From the NCBI GenBank assembly GCA_050486205.1, contig JBJHCW010000004.1:186001-250000 (forward strand): a DNA stretch of 64,000 nucleotides, in the 5' to 3' direction. A program made the translations under genes and the position numbers. Shown one piece after another: positions 54,721 through 62,678 of this stretch. Under the pieces are notes generated by a model that saw nothing but the letters and a program-made list of their open reading frames with translations, made no database searches and was not told where the DNA came from. Source of the DNA: PWQG01 sp050486205. GTDB lineage: Bacteria > Pseudomonadota > Gammaproteobacteria > Pseudomonadales > Pseudohongiellaceae. Positions within the stretch are counted from its first letter, which is position 1; every line of letters starts with the position of its first letter.

Positions 54721-56153
54721 CAGGTACCTCCCCCCGCCAGCAGCAATACCAATGACTCACCGGTCAGGGCCATGGCCCAGACCAGCAGTGCCGGCAGCAG
54801 CGCCAGCCACTGACCGACCGGGTCCGGATCCAGATCCGGCGGATTGATTCGCGCCCGGTCAAAGGCCAGTGCGACGCAGCGGAAAATGTAGGCGGCCGAC
54901 ACCAGTGTGCCGAGAAACACACCGACTGCCCACGGCCAGTGTGCCGGCTCACTGAGCAGTGGCCCCAACAACACCCACTTTGCCAGGAAGCCGCCACTGG
55001 GCGGCAGGCCGATCAGGCTGCCGCCGGCCACCGCAAAGGCAAACATGGCAACGGGTACCGTCTGTGTGGCGCCGCGCAACCCGCTGATACGGCGGGTGCC
55101 TATGGTAGCCTGGATCTCGCCCGCAGCAAGGAACAGTGAGGCTTTGGCCAGACCGTGGGCAAACACAAAAAGCCACAGTGCAATGTTCATTTGTGGATGC
55201 TGCCAGTACAGCAGCAGCCCGAGTGCCATCAGGCCGTAACCAAGCTGGGCCACCGTGGAGTAGGCCACCAGTGTCTTGATATAGGGACTGCGCATGGCGG
55301 AGTATCCGCCAGAGATCAGGGCCAGCATGCCCGCTACGGCAAATGCCGGCCCTACCTGTTGCGCCAGTTCCGGCGGGGCGACCTGGCTCCAGAGCACCCA
55401 GAGGATAAACAATGGACCCTTGACCACCAATGCTGAAAGCAGCGCACTGACAGCGGTTGGTGCGCTGGCGTGGGCGGCGGGTAACCACAGGTGCAGAGGC
55501 CACAGTGCAGCCTTGAGCATCAGCCCGCCAGTCATCAGTACCAGAGCCACCTGGGTGACACTGTCGACTTCTGTGACGCCCTCAAGCAGCCCGATATCCA
55601 GCACGCCATAACGGCCATATAACAACGCCACACCAAGCAGGTAAAACAGCGATGCAGCCAGTGACAGCAGGAGATAGTTCAGTGCCGGTTTCCAGGCTTT
55701 GGGGCCGGCCTGGGCAACCAGTGCCACCGCTGTGAGGGTCAGCAGCTCCAGAGTCACATACAGATTGAACAGGTCGGCCGACAGCCACAACGCACCCAGA
55801 GAGCCGTGCAGCAGGCTGGACAGTGTCCAGAAACCGAAACGGGCGCCCTGCCGGCTGAATCGTGCATACAGCGCCACAAGCAACTGTATGAGCGCAGTGA
55901 ACAGTAACATCAGGGCAACAAGTGGTGAGAGCCGGAAGCGGATGGCCAGACCAGCTTCCCAATTGCCAATGGCCATCAGCTGGGGGCCGGTTGCCGCTGT
56001 CTGCTGCAGGGCCACGGCAGCGGCTCCCAGGCTGACCAGGCTGCTGATGATCACCAGCCAGCCGGCATGACGGAAACCAATGCGCGGCCCGGCCAGCACT
56101 AGCAGCAGTGACACGGCCAGCGGCAGCGACATACTGAGCAGCGCAGCACTCAC
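54720..56153 (-). CDS. mnhD: MrpD/NuoN-like antiporter subunit 1
   Basis: 477 residues with about 14 membrane segments. The glutamate is in NLYVTLELLTLTAVALV, and the lysines are in LMLKAALWPLHLWLP and SALVVKGPLFILWVL. It is encoded directly after the MnhC-type subunit, as in all Mrp operons, so it is the best MnhD equivalent. It starts with GTG 56153, overlapping the previous stop (GTGA). The subunit translocates cations or protons across the inner membrane. Confidence 0.82.
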   Translation of the reverse strand: MSAALLSMSLPLAVSLLLVLAGPRIGFRHAGWLVIISSLVSLGAAAVALQQTAATGPQLMAIGNWEAGLAIRFRLSPLVALMLLFTALIQLLVALYARFSRQGARFGFWTLSSLLHGSLGALWLSADLFNLYVTLELLTLTAVALVAQAGPKAWKPALNYLLLSLAASLFYLLGVALLYGRYGVLDIGLLEGVTEVDSVTQVALVLMTGGLMLKAALWPLHLWLPAAHASAPTAVSALLSALVVKGPLFILWVLWSQVAPPELAQQVGPAFAVAGMLALISGGYSAMRSPYIKTLVAYSTVAQLGYGLMALGLLLYWQHPQMNIALWLFVFAHGLAKASLFLAAGEIQATIGTRRISGLRGATQTVPVAMFAFAVAGGSLIGLPPSGGFLAKWVLLGPLLSEPAHWPWAVGVFLGTLVSAAYIFRCVALAFDRARINPPDLDPDPVGQWLALLPALLVWAMALTGESLVLLLAGGGT

Positions 56154-56443
56154 TGGTTGTCGCCCTCCCGGTGCTGACGGTACTGTTCACTGGCGCTGCT
56201 CAGGCGCAAGGCGAAAGCGGTGGCACTGACTGCCACAACAAGGCCGGTTACTACCAGCGCCTGCAGTATCGGGTCTATCGGATCGCTACGACTGGCCAGG
56301 CCCACCATGACAAGGAAGGCGCCGCCGCCCATCAGATTTACGGCGATGACCCGACGCAACAACTGTTGCAGCGTCAACAGGCCGTGAAAGCCGAGCACAA
56401 ACACAGCGAGCCCCAGAATCAGGTAGAAAACCGGTGTGCTCAT
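56150..56443 (-). CDS. mnhC: Mrp antiporter subunit C (NuoK-like)
   Basis: 97 residues with three membrane segments, the NuoK/MnhC pattern. RRVIAVNLMGGGAFLVMVGL and DPILQALVVTGLVVAVSATAF are the conserved regions; the DP-QALVxTxxVI motif is diagnostic. The usual membrane glutamate of NuoK is not obvious in the second helix, where asparagine lies in the corresponding stretch. The ATG overlaps the upstream stop (ATGA). Confidence 0.85.
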   Translation of the reverse strand: MSTPVFYLILGLAVFVLGFHGLLTLQQLLRRVIAVNLMGGGAFLVMVGLASRSDPIDPILQALVVTGLVVAVSATAFALRLSSASEQYRQHREGDNQ

Positions 56444-57381
56444 CCAGCCAGATCCTCCCGCTCACCGGCTACCAGCAGGCCAAGTGTCATGGCAATGGAC
56501 AGCGTGGCAAAAACCTCGACAACCAGAATTACCAGTCCGTCGCTGTCTTCGGGATAACTGAGCCAGTTGCCACTGCTTGCCAGGCCATAGGCGGCCACCG
56601 CAAGAAACAGCAGCGCCCCGCCCACAACCAGGGTGCGCACCGGCCACCAGGACCAGCGCAATGGCGGCAACAGGTGCGAGAGTCTCAACATGACAATGGC
56701 CGCTGCCAGCAGCGCCCCGGCCTGGAAGGCGCCGCCCGGGTCGGCGGCTCCACGCCAGAGCAGGTAACCACCGACCAGTACCAGCAGGGGGGCCAGAATG
56801 CGTGTCCACGCGCGCAGCAGGGGCCAGGCCTCGGGATGATCGCCCAGAATTGAGCGTTTGGAAAATGGCAGGTCACGGATATAAAGCTGTTTGAAGCCCA
56901 GCAGGGCCAGTAGCAGAACCACCAGTTCGAGCAGAGTGTCCCATGCCCGGAAGTTCAGCAGCACTGCCGTGACGGGATGCGAGACGCCGCTGTCTGCCAG
57001 GTTGTCACTGACCAGACCGGGCAGGATGCCTGGTTCCTGGACAATGGATGCGCTGCCGCCCAATACCGCGGCTGTGAGCATCAGAAATGCAATGATCACC
57101 AGCAGCAGTGCCGGCCAGCCGGGGCGCTCGGTAGTGATGTTCTCGGGCTCCCGGCTGGCCGCGGCAGCCTGCAACAACAGGACCCCGGTCAGCCCGGCGC
57201 CGATCGCCGCTTCGGCCAGTGCCAGGTCCGGTGCCCCCAGCCGGGCCCATGCCAGAGACAGCACCAGACCGAAACAGACAAAAAGCCCAATGGCGGCGCT
57301 GGTACTGCGCGCGTGCATTGCGCCCCAGCCCAGGAAAAGCAGGAACGCGGCAATGGTTGCATCCAGTAGCAGACCACTCAT
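56440..57381 (-). CDS. mnhB: Fused DUF4040 (MrpA C-terminal-like) and MnhB subunit
   Basis: 313 residues. The N-terminal third (~1-75) matches the DUF4040/MbhD part of MrpA (FGLVLSLAWARLGAPDLALAE in part). The rest corresponds to MbhE/MnhB: NFRAWDTLLELVVLLLALLG, then GGYLLWRGAADPGGAFQAGAL, the MnhB glycine signature. This fusion carries only the tail of MrpA; the ND5-like bulk of MrpA is not in this gene. The three separate ND-type subunits presumably make up for it. ATGA overlap on both sides. Confidence 0.82.
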   Translation of the reverse strand: MSGLLLDATIAAFLLFLGWGAMHARSTSAAIGLFVCFGLVLSLAWARLGAPDLALAEAAIGAGLTGVLLLQAAAASREPENITTERPGWPALLLVIIAFLMLTAAVLGGSASIVQEPGILPGLVSDNLADSGVSHPVTAVLLNFRAWDTLLELVVLLLALLGFKQLYIRDLPFSKRSILGDHPEAWPLLRAWTRILAPLLVLVGGYLLWRGAADPGGAFQAGALLAAAIVMLRLSHLLPPLRWSWWPVRTLVVGGALLFLAVAAYGLASSGNWLSYPEDSDGLVILVVEVFATLSIAMTLGLLVAGEREDLAG

Positions 57382-57671
57382 GGTTGGTCTTCCTGTTCTA
57401 CCTGGTACCTTGCCAGCAGCTGGCAGCAGGTCGTGCCAGCCGCCATCACCAGCAACCAGATGATGGCGAGAATGGCTGCGTTGTGAAAATCCTGCGATTT
57501 CAGCGCAAGACCGGCAGCCAGTATGCCCAGTCCAGTGTTGTCAGCTTTGGTGACGGCGTGCAGCCGGCTGAAGACGTCAGGGAAACGAATCAGTCCGATG
57601 GCACTGGTCAGAAAGAAAAACAGGCCAACAAACACAAGCACCCAGCCGATGATGTTCAAGGTCTCGCTCAC
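57378..57671 (-). CDS. mnhG: Mrp antiporter subunit G
   Basis: 97 residues with three membrane segments. GLIRFPDVFSRLHAVTKADN is the MnhG signature (RFPDxxxRxHA), and LGILAAGLAL follows. A small accessory subunit needed for Mrp assembly. It begins with GTG 57671, which overlaps the previous stop (GTGA). Confidence 0.92.
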   Translation of the reverse strand: MSETLNIIGWVLVFVGLFFFLTSAIGLIRFPDVFSRLHAVTKADNTGLGILAAGLALKSQDFHNAAILAIIWLLVMAAGTTCCQLLARYQVEQEDQP

Positions 57672-57955
57672 GGTTGGGACTCCTGGCGCTGTTCATCGGC
57701 TTTCCGGCCGGGGCCCTGGCGCAGCATCTGAACAAAAGCGGCCGTAATGACAGCCGCCAATAGTGCCAGCACCAGCGCAACATCCCGCCAGATGACCTGG
57801 TCCAGCCATTGCGCCAGCACAAGCAGCAGGGTGATGCCGGTGGTGCCCAGCATCTGTATGCCCAGCATGCGATCGGCCCGGTTGGGACCAACCAGTACGC
57901 GCCAGATGCCGGCAGTCCCTGTAACCAGAAGTGCAAGTGCGACCCAGCCCATCAT
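57668..57955 (-). CDS. mnhF: Mrp antiporter subunit F
   Basis: 95 residues from ATG 57955, which overlaps the stop of the E subunit (ATGA); the frame extends further upstream inside mnhE and that part is not used. Three membrane segments; VGPNRADRMLGIQMLGTTGI is the MnhF motif (GPxxxDRxxxxD/N). Its C-terminus is hydrophilic (GRKADEQRQESQP). Accessory membrane subunit of the antiporter. Confidence 0.9.
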   Translation of the reverse strand: MMGWVALALLVTGTAGIWRVLVGPNRADRMLGIQMLGTTGITLLLVLAQWLDQVIWRDVALVLALLAAVITAAFVQMLRQGPGRKADEQRQESQP

Positions 57956-58473
57956 GCAGCAGGCTCCGATGTCCGCACTTCCATGAACAGCTTCTGAAGA
58001 TGTTTTTCCAGCTTTCTGGCCGTGCCTTGCCACTCAGCGTTCTGATCCAGCAGGTGGACGTGCAGTTGGTCGCCGTCAATGCGTGAGCACAGAGTGCCCG
58101 GCAACAGGCCGATGATGGCAGACAGCAGGAGGCGATGGCGCGGGTCCTGGCATTGCAGGTCATAACGCGCCCAACCCGGATCAATCTGCGCGCGAATCCG
58201 CAATGTACGCCGCGCCACATCCAGTGCGCCCAGCAGCGAGGTCAGCAGGAAGAAAACAGTGAACAGGGGAAGGTGCTGAAGTCTCATCGTCCAGGGCAGC
58301 AGCTGCAGGTGCACGGCCACAAAGGTAGCCAGTGCCACAAATGGCAGCCCCAGATACCAGCCCGCATTACCGCTGAGCAGTGCCCAAAGTGCGGCGTACA
58401 GGGCAAACCAGAAAATCACATGGCCGACTGCGTGGCGCGGTCTGCGTTGCGATGATGCCTGTTGCTCGGGCAT
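57952..58473 (-). CDS. mnhE: Mrp antiporter subunit E
   Basis: 173 residues with two to three membrane segments at the N-terminus and a soluble C-terminal domain. VARRTLRIRAQIDPG and LLSAIIGLLPGTLCSRIDGD are the MnhE core motifs (the LxxSIxLTPGT-like region), followed by HVHLLD. It is the first gene of the operon, transcribed from the promoter at 58528-58556. The eight-gene order E-F-G-(A'B)-C-D-D-D differs from the standard A-B-C-D-E-F-G. Confidence 0.9.
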   Translation of the reverse strand: MPEQQASSQRRPRHAVGHVIFWFALYAALWALLSGNAGWYLGLPFVALATFVAVHLQLLPWTMRLQHLPLFTVFFLLTSLLGALDVARRTLRIRAQIDPGWARYDLQCQDPRHRLLLSAIIGLLPGTLCSRIDGDQLHVHLLDQNAEWQGTARKLEKHLQKLFMEVRTSEPAA

Positions 58474-58527
58474 TGCGCGGTACTCCAGTGCGCTTCGGCG
58501 GCGGATGCTGTGTGGATGCAGACAGTA

Positions 58528-58556
58528 AATGTAGCGGCAAACCGCCGCGCTTTCAA
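58528..58556 (-). promoter_or_regulatory. Promoter of the Mrp-like operon
   Basis: On the minus strand TTGAAA (58556-58551) and TACATT (58533-58528) are separated by 17 bases; the -35 matches five of six. It lies 55 bases before the mnhE start. Confidence 0.6.
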
Positions 58557-58586
58557 TTGCATAATCAGTCGCAGGTTACCTAGAAT
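58557..58586 (+). promoter_or_regulatory. Promoter of the DUF2868/DUF3482 operon
   Basis: TTGCAT at 58557-58562 and TAGAAT at 58581-58586, with an 18-base spacer. Its -35 directly abuts the -35 of the opposing Mrp promoter. The predicted transcript start (~58593) favours the TTG start at 58622 over 58604. Confidence 0.55.
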
Positions 58587-58621
58587 GAACATTAAGCCAC
58601 GCATTGAGCAAGGAATGGACT

Positions 58622-60076
58622 TTGTCCACTGAACAGACAAACCCGGGCATACAGGATCGTGACTACCCGCTGTCGCCATTTGCTGCCCGCTGGCTGGCTG
58701 AGACCATGCGGGTCAGGGAGCAGCGTGGCGATCTTGACGATGACGGTACTGCCGGCGCCTACGCCAGGGGCGCATCGGCGGATGTGGAAGCACGGATTCT
58801 GCTTCGAGCGCAGCGCCTGGCATTTCTGGACGGCACGTTGCAGGCCATGGGCAGTTGGCACAATACGGCCCGCTGGCTGTTGTTCGCCTTTGCCGCACTG
58901 GCCCTGATACTGGGGTTCAGTGCCGCCCTGACCATGGTGGGTGATGGCACCCGGCCGGTGAACATAGTGTGGACACTCGGTGCCTTGCTGGGGCTGCATT
59001 TGCTGATGCTGCTGTTGTGGCTGCTCAACCTGATGATGCGCGGACAGTCTGCCGGCGGTGTGCTTGGTCGCCTGTGGCTGACCCTGATGGCCCGAACTGG
59101 CGGCAGCCGCCATGGCGCACTGACCCAGGGCCTGATGGCCGTGAGTCTGCGTGCTCGCCTGCTGCACTGGTATCCCAGCGCCATCACCCATGGTTTCTGG
59201 TTCCTCTCACTGACGGCAGCCGCCCTGGCGCTGGTGCTGGCGTTGGCGCTGCGCAGTTACGATTTTGTCTGGGAAACCACCATTCTGTCGGAACAGGTGT
59301 TTGTGCGCTTTGTGCAATGGAGCGGCGCCTTGCCGGCAATGCTGGGATTCATTGTGCCCGATGCCGACATGGTTGTGGCCAGCGGTAATGGTGATATTGC
59401 CACAGCGGCCGAGCGCGAATTCATGCGCCGGGCCTGGTCCTCCTGGCTGCTGGGATCGCTATTGGTGTATGGCATGTTGCCACGTCTGTTGCTGTTGTGC
59501 CTGTCCGTGCTGCTGCTGCGTTGGCGCCAGAAGCGCCTGACCCTGGATCTGGGCTCTCCGCACTGGGCACCACTGGCGGCGCGGCTGAATCCGGCCAGCG
59601 AACGCGGCGGTGTGACTGATCCGCAGCCCGATTCACTGGAGGCACCCACCCTGCAGCGGGATCCTGCCTGCAATGGTGAGCCGGTGATGCTGGCCATGGA
59701 ACTTCGACCGGACAGTGACTGGCCGCCTCGCACGGTGGCGTCGCATGTTCGAGTGCCCTCTGCCGTGGACAGTGGTCGCCAGCGTGCCGAGGCCCTGATA
59801 GCGATGCAGCAGCTGCGACCCGCGCGTCTGCTGCTGGTCTGTGACGCGCGATTGTCGCCGGATCGTGGCACGTTGCACTGGCTGGTGCAGGCTTCGGCGT
59901 TCTGTGCGCAGAGCAGGGTCTGGTTACTGCACCCGGCGCAGGCACCCGATGTGCGTCGCCAATCCTGGCAGGAATCTCTGGTAGATACGGGTTTTTCCGA
60001 GGCTGAAATCATTCTGGACACGGACCGGGCGCTGGCCTGGATTGCCGGAGACAGTGGAGAACAGACCGATGGCTGA
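58622..60076 (+). CDS. DUF2868 membrane protein
   Basis: 484 residues from TTG 58622, with AAGGA 7 bases upstream; TTG 58604 would leave only ~11 bases of leader from the promoter. It has about four to five membrane segments (pairs near 85-150 and 175-215, and one near 275-310) and a soluble C-terminal region. The stretch from the N-terminal ARWLAETMR through SWHNTARWLLFAFAAL matches the DUF2868 family. The gene overlaps a DUF3482 GTPase gene by 8 bases, the known companion of DUF2868, so the two very likely form a membrane complex of unknown function. Confidence 0.78.
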   Translation: MSTEQTNPGIQDRDYPLSPFAARWLAETMRVREQRGDLDDDGTAGAYARGASADVEARILLRAQRLAFLDGTLQAMGSWHNTARWLLFAFAALALILGFSAALTMVGDGTRPVNIVWTLGALLGLHLLMLLLWLLNLMMRGQSAGGVLGRLWLTLMARTGGSRHGALTQGLMAVSLRARLLHWYPSAITHGFWFLSLTAAALALVLALALRSYDFVWETTILSEQVFVRFVQWSGALPAMLGFIVPDADMVVASGNGDIATAAEREFMRRAWSSWLLGSLLVYGMLPRLLLLCLSVLLLRWRQKRLTLDLGSPHWAPLAARLNPASERGGVTDPQPDSLEAPTLQRDPACNGEPVMLAMELRPDSDWPPRTVASHVRVPSAVDSGRQRAEALIAMQQLRPARLLLVCDARLSPDRGTLHWLVQASAFCAQSRVWLLHPAQAPDVRRQSWQESLVDTGFSEAEIILDTDRALAWIAGDSGEQTDG

Positions 60077-61490
60077 CCGACACAACACTGACGAACAGGC
60101 TGTGCTGGACGGTGAGCCTCTGCGTATCGCAGTCGTGGGTCATACCAATACCGGCAAGACATCGCTGCTGCGCACCCTGACCCGTGACCGCCGTTTTGGT
60201 GAGGTGTCGTTTCGTCCGGGCACCACGCGCCATGTGGAGGTTGCCCGATTGCTGATCCGGGGGCGAGCGGCGCTGGAGCTTTACGATACACCGGGTATGG
60301 AGGAACCGATTTCGCTGCTGGAGTTGCTGGAAAACCAGGTCACTGACAGTGCTGGTGAGCGTCTGGACGGTCCAACTCGTATCCGCCGGTTTCTGGACAC
60401 CGATGCGGCGCAGGGGCGTTTTGAACAGGAAGCCAAGGTGCTGCGGCAGATGCTCAACAGTGATGCAGCGTTTTATGTCATCGACGCGCGCGATCCGGTG
60501 CTGGCCAAGTATCGCGATGAGCTGGCCGTGCTGAACCTGTGCGGCATTCCGCTGCTGCCACTGCTCAACTTTGTGGCCGGCGCAGACACGCACGAATCCC
60601 AGTGGCGCGAGACGCTGTCGCGCAACGGTCTGCACGCGGTGGTCAGCTTTGACACGGTGGCGCCTGTCAGCGGCAGTGAGCGCCTGTTGTACGAGAAGCT
60701 GTCGACATTGCTGGATCCGCACCGGCAGCGCCTGCATGCCCTGATCCGCAGTCATGAACAGGATGCCCGGCAGCGACGTCAGGCCGGGCGACAACTGATC
60801 GCCGAGCTGCTCATCGATGTGGCGACACTGGTGCTTCACGTGCGCAGCACCTCAGGCGCCGAGCTTGAAGCCGGCGTAAAGCGCTTGAACGAACAGGTGC
60901 GTCGTCACGAGCGACAGACCGTGACCACGCTGCTGGATCTGTACAGTTTCAGTGCCGAGGATGTGGAGGACAGCGGCTTGCCGTTCAGTGAAGGACATTG
61001 GCAACAGGATCTGTTTGATCCGGAGGCACTTCAGGTCATGGGCCTGCGTATTGGCGGTGGCGCCGCGGCTGGCGCCGCCACCGGTCTGGGCATTGACCTG
61101 ATGGTTGGTGGGGTGACGCTGGGCGCAGCTGCCGCCATCGGCGCGGTGGCCGGCGGTGGCCTGCAGACCATGCGCCACTACGGACGTGACCTGTTCAGCA
61201 AACTCACAGGCGAGCAGTCACTTCGCGTGGATGACAATATTCTCAGGCTGCTGGCAGTGCGGCAACTGAAACTGCTCAATGGCCTGGAGGGTCGAGGCCA
61301 TGCAGCGCTTGCGCCGCTGAAGCCCGATGAATCCGGCAATCGCGAAAACCTGTGGCAGCCGCGACTGCCAGCTCCGCTGCGCCGCGCACGTGCCCGGCCC
61401 GAATGGTGTTCCTTGCGTCCTGGCTACTCACCACAGGCTGATCGGCAGGATGCGGTGGCTGAGTTGGTAGAAGTGCTGGCCGGCTTGTGA
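60069..61490 (+). CDS. DUF3482-domain GTPase
   Basis: 473 residues from ATG 60069. The TrmE/Era-like G domain (~20-220) has P-loop VGHTNTGKTSLLRTL, switch II LYDTPGMEEP, and the nucleotide-base region near LLPLLNFVAG. The C-terminal half is the DUF3482 region, with a glycine/alanine-rich stretch (~335-370) that could insert into the membrane. The canonical NKxD base motif is replaced by NFVA, so guanine specificity is uncertain. It is paired with the DUF2868 membrane protein. Confidence 0.82.
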   Translation: MADRHNTDEQAVLDGEPLRIAVVGHTNTGKTSLLRTLTRDRRFGEVSFRPGTTRHVEVARLLIRGRAALELYDTPGMEEPISLLELLENQVTDSAGERLDGPTRIRRFLDTDAAQGRFEQEAKVLRQMLNSDAAFYVIDARDPVLAKYRDELAVLNLCGIPLLPLLNFVAGADTHESQWRETLSRNGLHAVVSFDTVAPVSGSERLLYEKLSTLLDPHRQRLHALIRSHEQDARQRRQAGRQLIAELLIDVATLVLHVRSTSGAELEAGVKRLNEQVRRHERQTVTTLLDLYSFSAEDVEDSGLPFSEGHWQQDLFDPEALQVMGLRIGGGAAAGAATGLGIDLMVGGVTLGAAAAIGAVAGGGLQTMRHYGRDLFSKLTGEQSLRVDDNILRLLAVRQLKLLNGLEGRGHAALAPLKPDESGNRENLWQPRLPAPLRRARARPEWCSLRPGYSPQADRQDAVAELVEVLAGL

Positions 61491-61575
61491 TGTCCGGCCC
61501 GTGATAGCATCACGCCCGGCTGACCTGCCCGGTGTGCTTGTGTATGATGCCCTGTCGGAGCCAGATTCAGCAGAG

Positions 61576-61595
61576 CCGGATCCAGCAGGATCCGG
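61576..61595 (+). promoter_or_regulatory. Perfect stem-loop in the leader of the VIT1-like gene
   Basis: CCGGATCC (61576-61583), loop AGCA, GGATCCGG (61588-61595): an 8-bp GC-rich stem ending about 5 bases before the ribosome site GGGAG. No T-run follows, so it is a likely RNA hairpin rather than an intrinsic terminator. Confidence 0.55.
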
Positions 61596-61609
61596 AAAAC
61601 GGGAGAGTC

Positions 61610-62086
61610 ATGAAAAAAGGTGTACGTCGGGGTCTGTTTTTTGGCACGGCATCGGGTGTCATCACCACACTGGGGTTGATCATCGGGCTCTATGCCGGGA
61701 CCGACTCCCTGATCGCGGTGATCGGTGGCATAGTCATCATTGCGGTCTCGGACTCGTTGTCCGATGCCTTTGGTATTCACTTGGCCGAGGAATCCCAGCC
61801 CGGTGCCAGCAAGCTTGGTGTCTGGCTGGCTACACTCACCACGTTGGTGACCAAGTTTGTGGTGGCATTGAGTTTTGTTGTGCCGCTCTTGTTGTTTCCG
61901 CTGGCCACAGGTGTGCTGGTTGCGCTGCTCTGGGGTGTGGTGATTCTGACAGCGCTGAGTGTGGAGGTGGCCCGATTGCAGCAGGCGCCTGTGCTGCCGG
62001 TTGTTGCCGAGCACCTTGGCATCGGGCTGCTGGTCATGGTGCTGTCCTGGTTTGCTGGCAGCAGCGTCCAGTACTTGCTTGCCTGA
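61610..62086 (+). CDS. VIT1/CCC1-like small membrane protein
   Basis: 158 residues from ATG 61610, with GGGAG just upstream. It has about five hydrophobic segments. GTASGVITTLGLIIGLYAGT and ISDSLSDAFGIHLAEES resemble the first half of VIT1/CCC1 iron-manganese transporters, including the acidic patch in helix 2, but the cytoplasmic metal-binding domain is absent and the protein is short. Metal transport is possible but unproven. Eight bases of GC-rich stem precede its ribosome site, suggesting translational control. Confidence 0.65.
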   Translation: MKKGVRRGLFFGTASGVITTLGLIIGLYAGTDSLIAVIGGIVIIAVSDSLSDAFGIHLAEESQPGASKLGVWLATLTTLVTKFVVALSFVVPLLLFPLATGVLVALLWGVVILTALSVEVARLQQAPVLPVVAEHLGIGLLVMVLSWFAGSSVQYLLA

Positions 62087-62100
62087 ACCGGAGTCCTGCG

Positions 62101-62604
62101 GTGACAGATGAAACCCTGCTGTTCGACTTTTCGCAGGATACCGACATTGCGCGCTGGCATGCGGTGGATGATCGTGTGATGGGTGGGGTGTCCGAGAGTC
62201 TCGTGCGGCGCTGCTCATCGCATAGCGCTGCCTTTACCGGCGTGGTCTCGCTGGAAAACAATGGCGGTTTTGCCTCGGTGCATGCCGCGATCCCTCAGGG
62301 TATACTTGCCGGCCACGCAGCCTTTGCCCTGGACTGTGTGGGAGACGGGCGACAATACAGCCTGCGGCTGCGCCAGGACGAAGCGTTCGATGGTATTTCC
62401 TACCGCAATGACTTTACCCCTGCCGCTGGCCGGGTCAGCCGTATATTATTGCCGCTGGCTGACTTTGTGCCGGTATTCCGTGGTCGCACATTGACCACGG
62501 CCGGCCCGTTGGAACCCGGCAGAGTTCGCCGGATTGGCCTGCTGATCGCCAGGCAACAGGCAGGAGAGTTCAGGCTGGAACTTACCTGCCTGAGCGCCGT
62601 CTAG
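62101..62604 (+). CDS. CIA30-domain protein (NDUFAF1-like)
   Basis: 167 residues from GTG 62101, with CGGAG 8 bases upstream. LLFDFSQDTDIARWHAVDD followed by RVMGGVSESLV is the CIA30 opening, and GFASVHAAIP with RLRQDEAFDGISYRNDF follow; together they form a galactose-binding-like beta sandwich. In mitochondria the domain helps assemble complex I. Bacterial roles are unclear. It lies 14 bases after the VIT1-like gene, so the pair is probably co-transcribed. Confidence 0.8.
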   Translation: MTDETLLFDFSQDTDIARWHAVDDRVMGGVSESLVRRCSSHSAAFTGVVSLENNGGFASVHAAIPQGILAGHAAFALDCVGDGRQYSLRLRQDEAFDGISYRNDFTPAAGRVSRILLPLADFVPVFRGRTLTTAGPLEPGRVRRIGLLIARQQAGEFRLELTCLSAV

Positions 62605-62678
62605 CGGCCCACCAGCGAGCACGATCCAGAGAACAGATATCCATAAACAGCGACTGAGACAGACAAGGGGAATCCGAC

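Noticed and set aside
51530..58473. Hydrogenase-4 or complex I operon
   Set aside because: MnhE, F and G subunits are present, and there are no hydrogenase, NuoB/C/D or iron-sulfur subunits.
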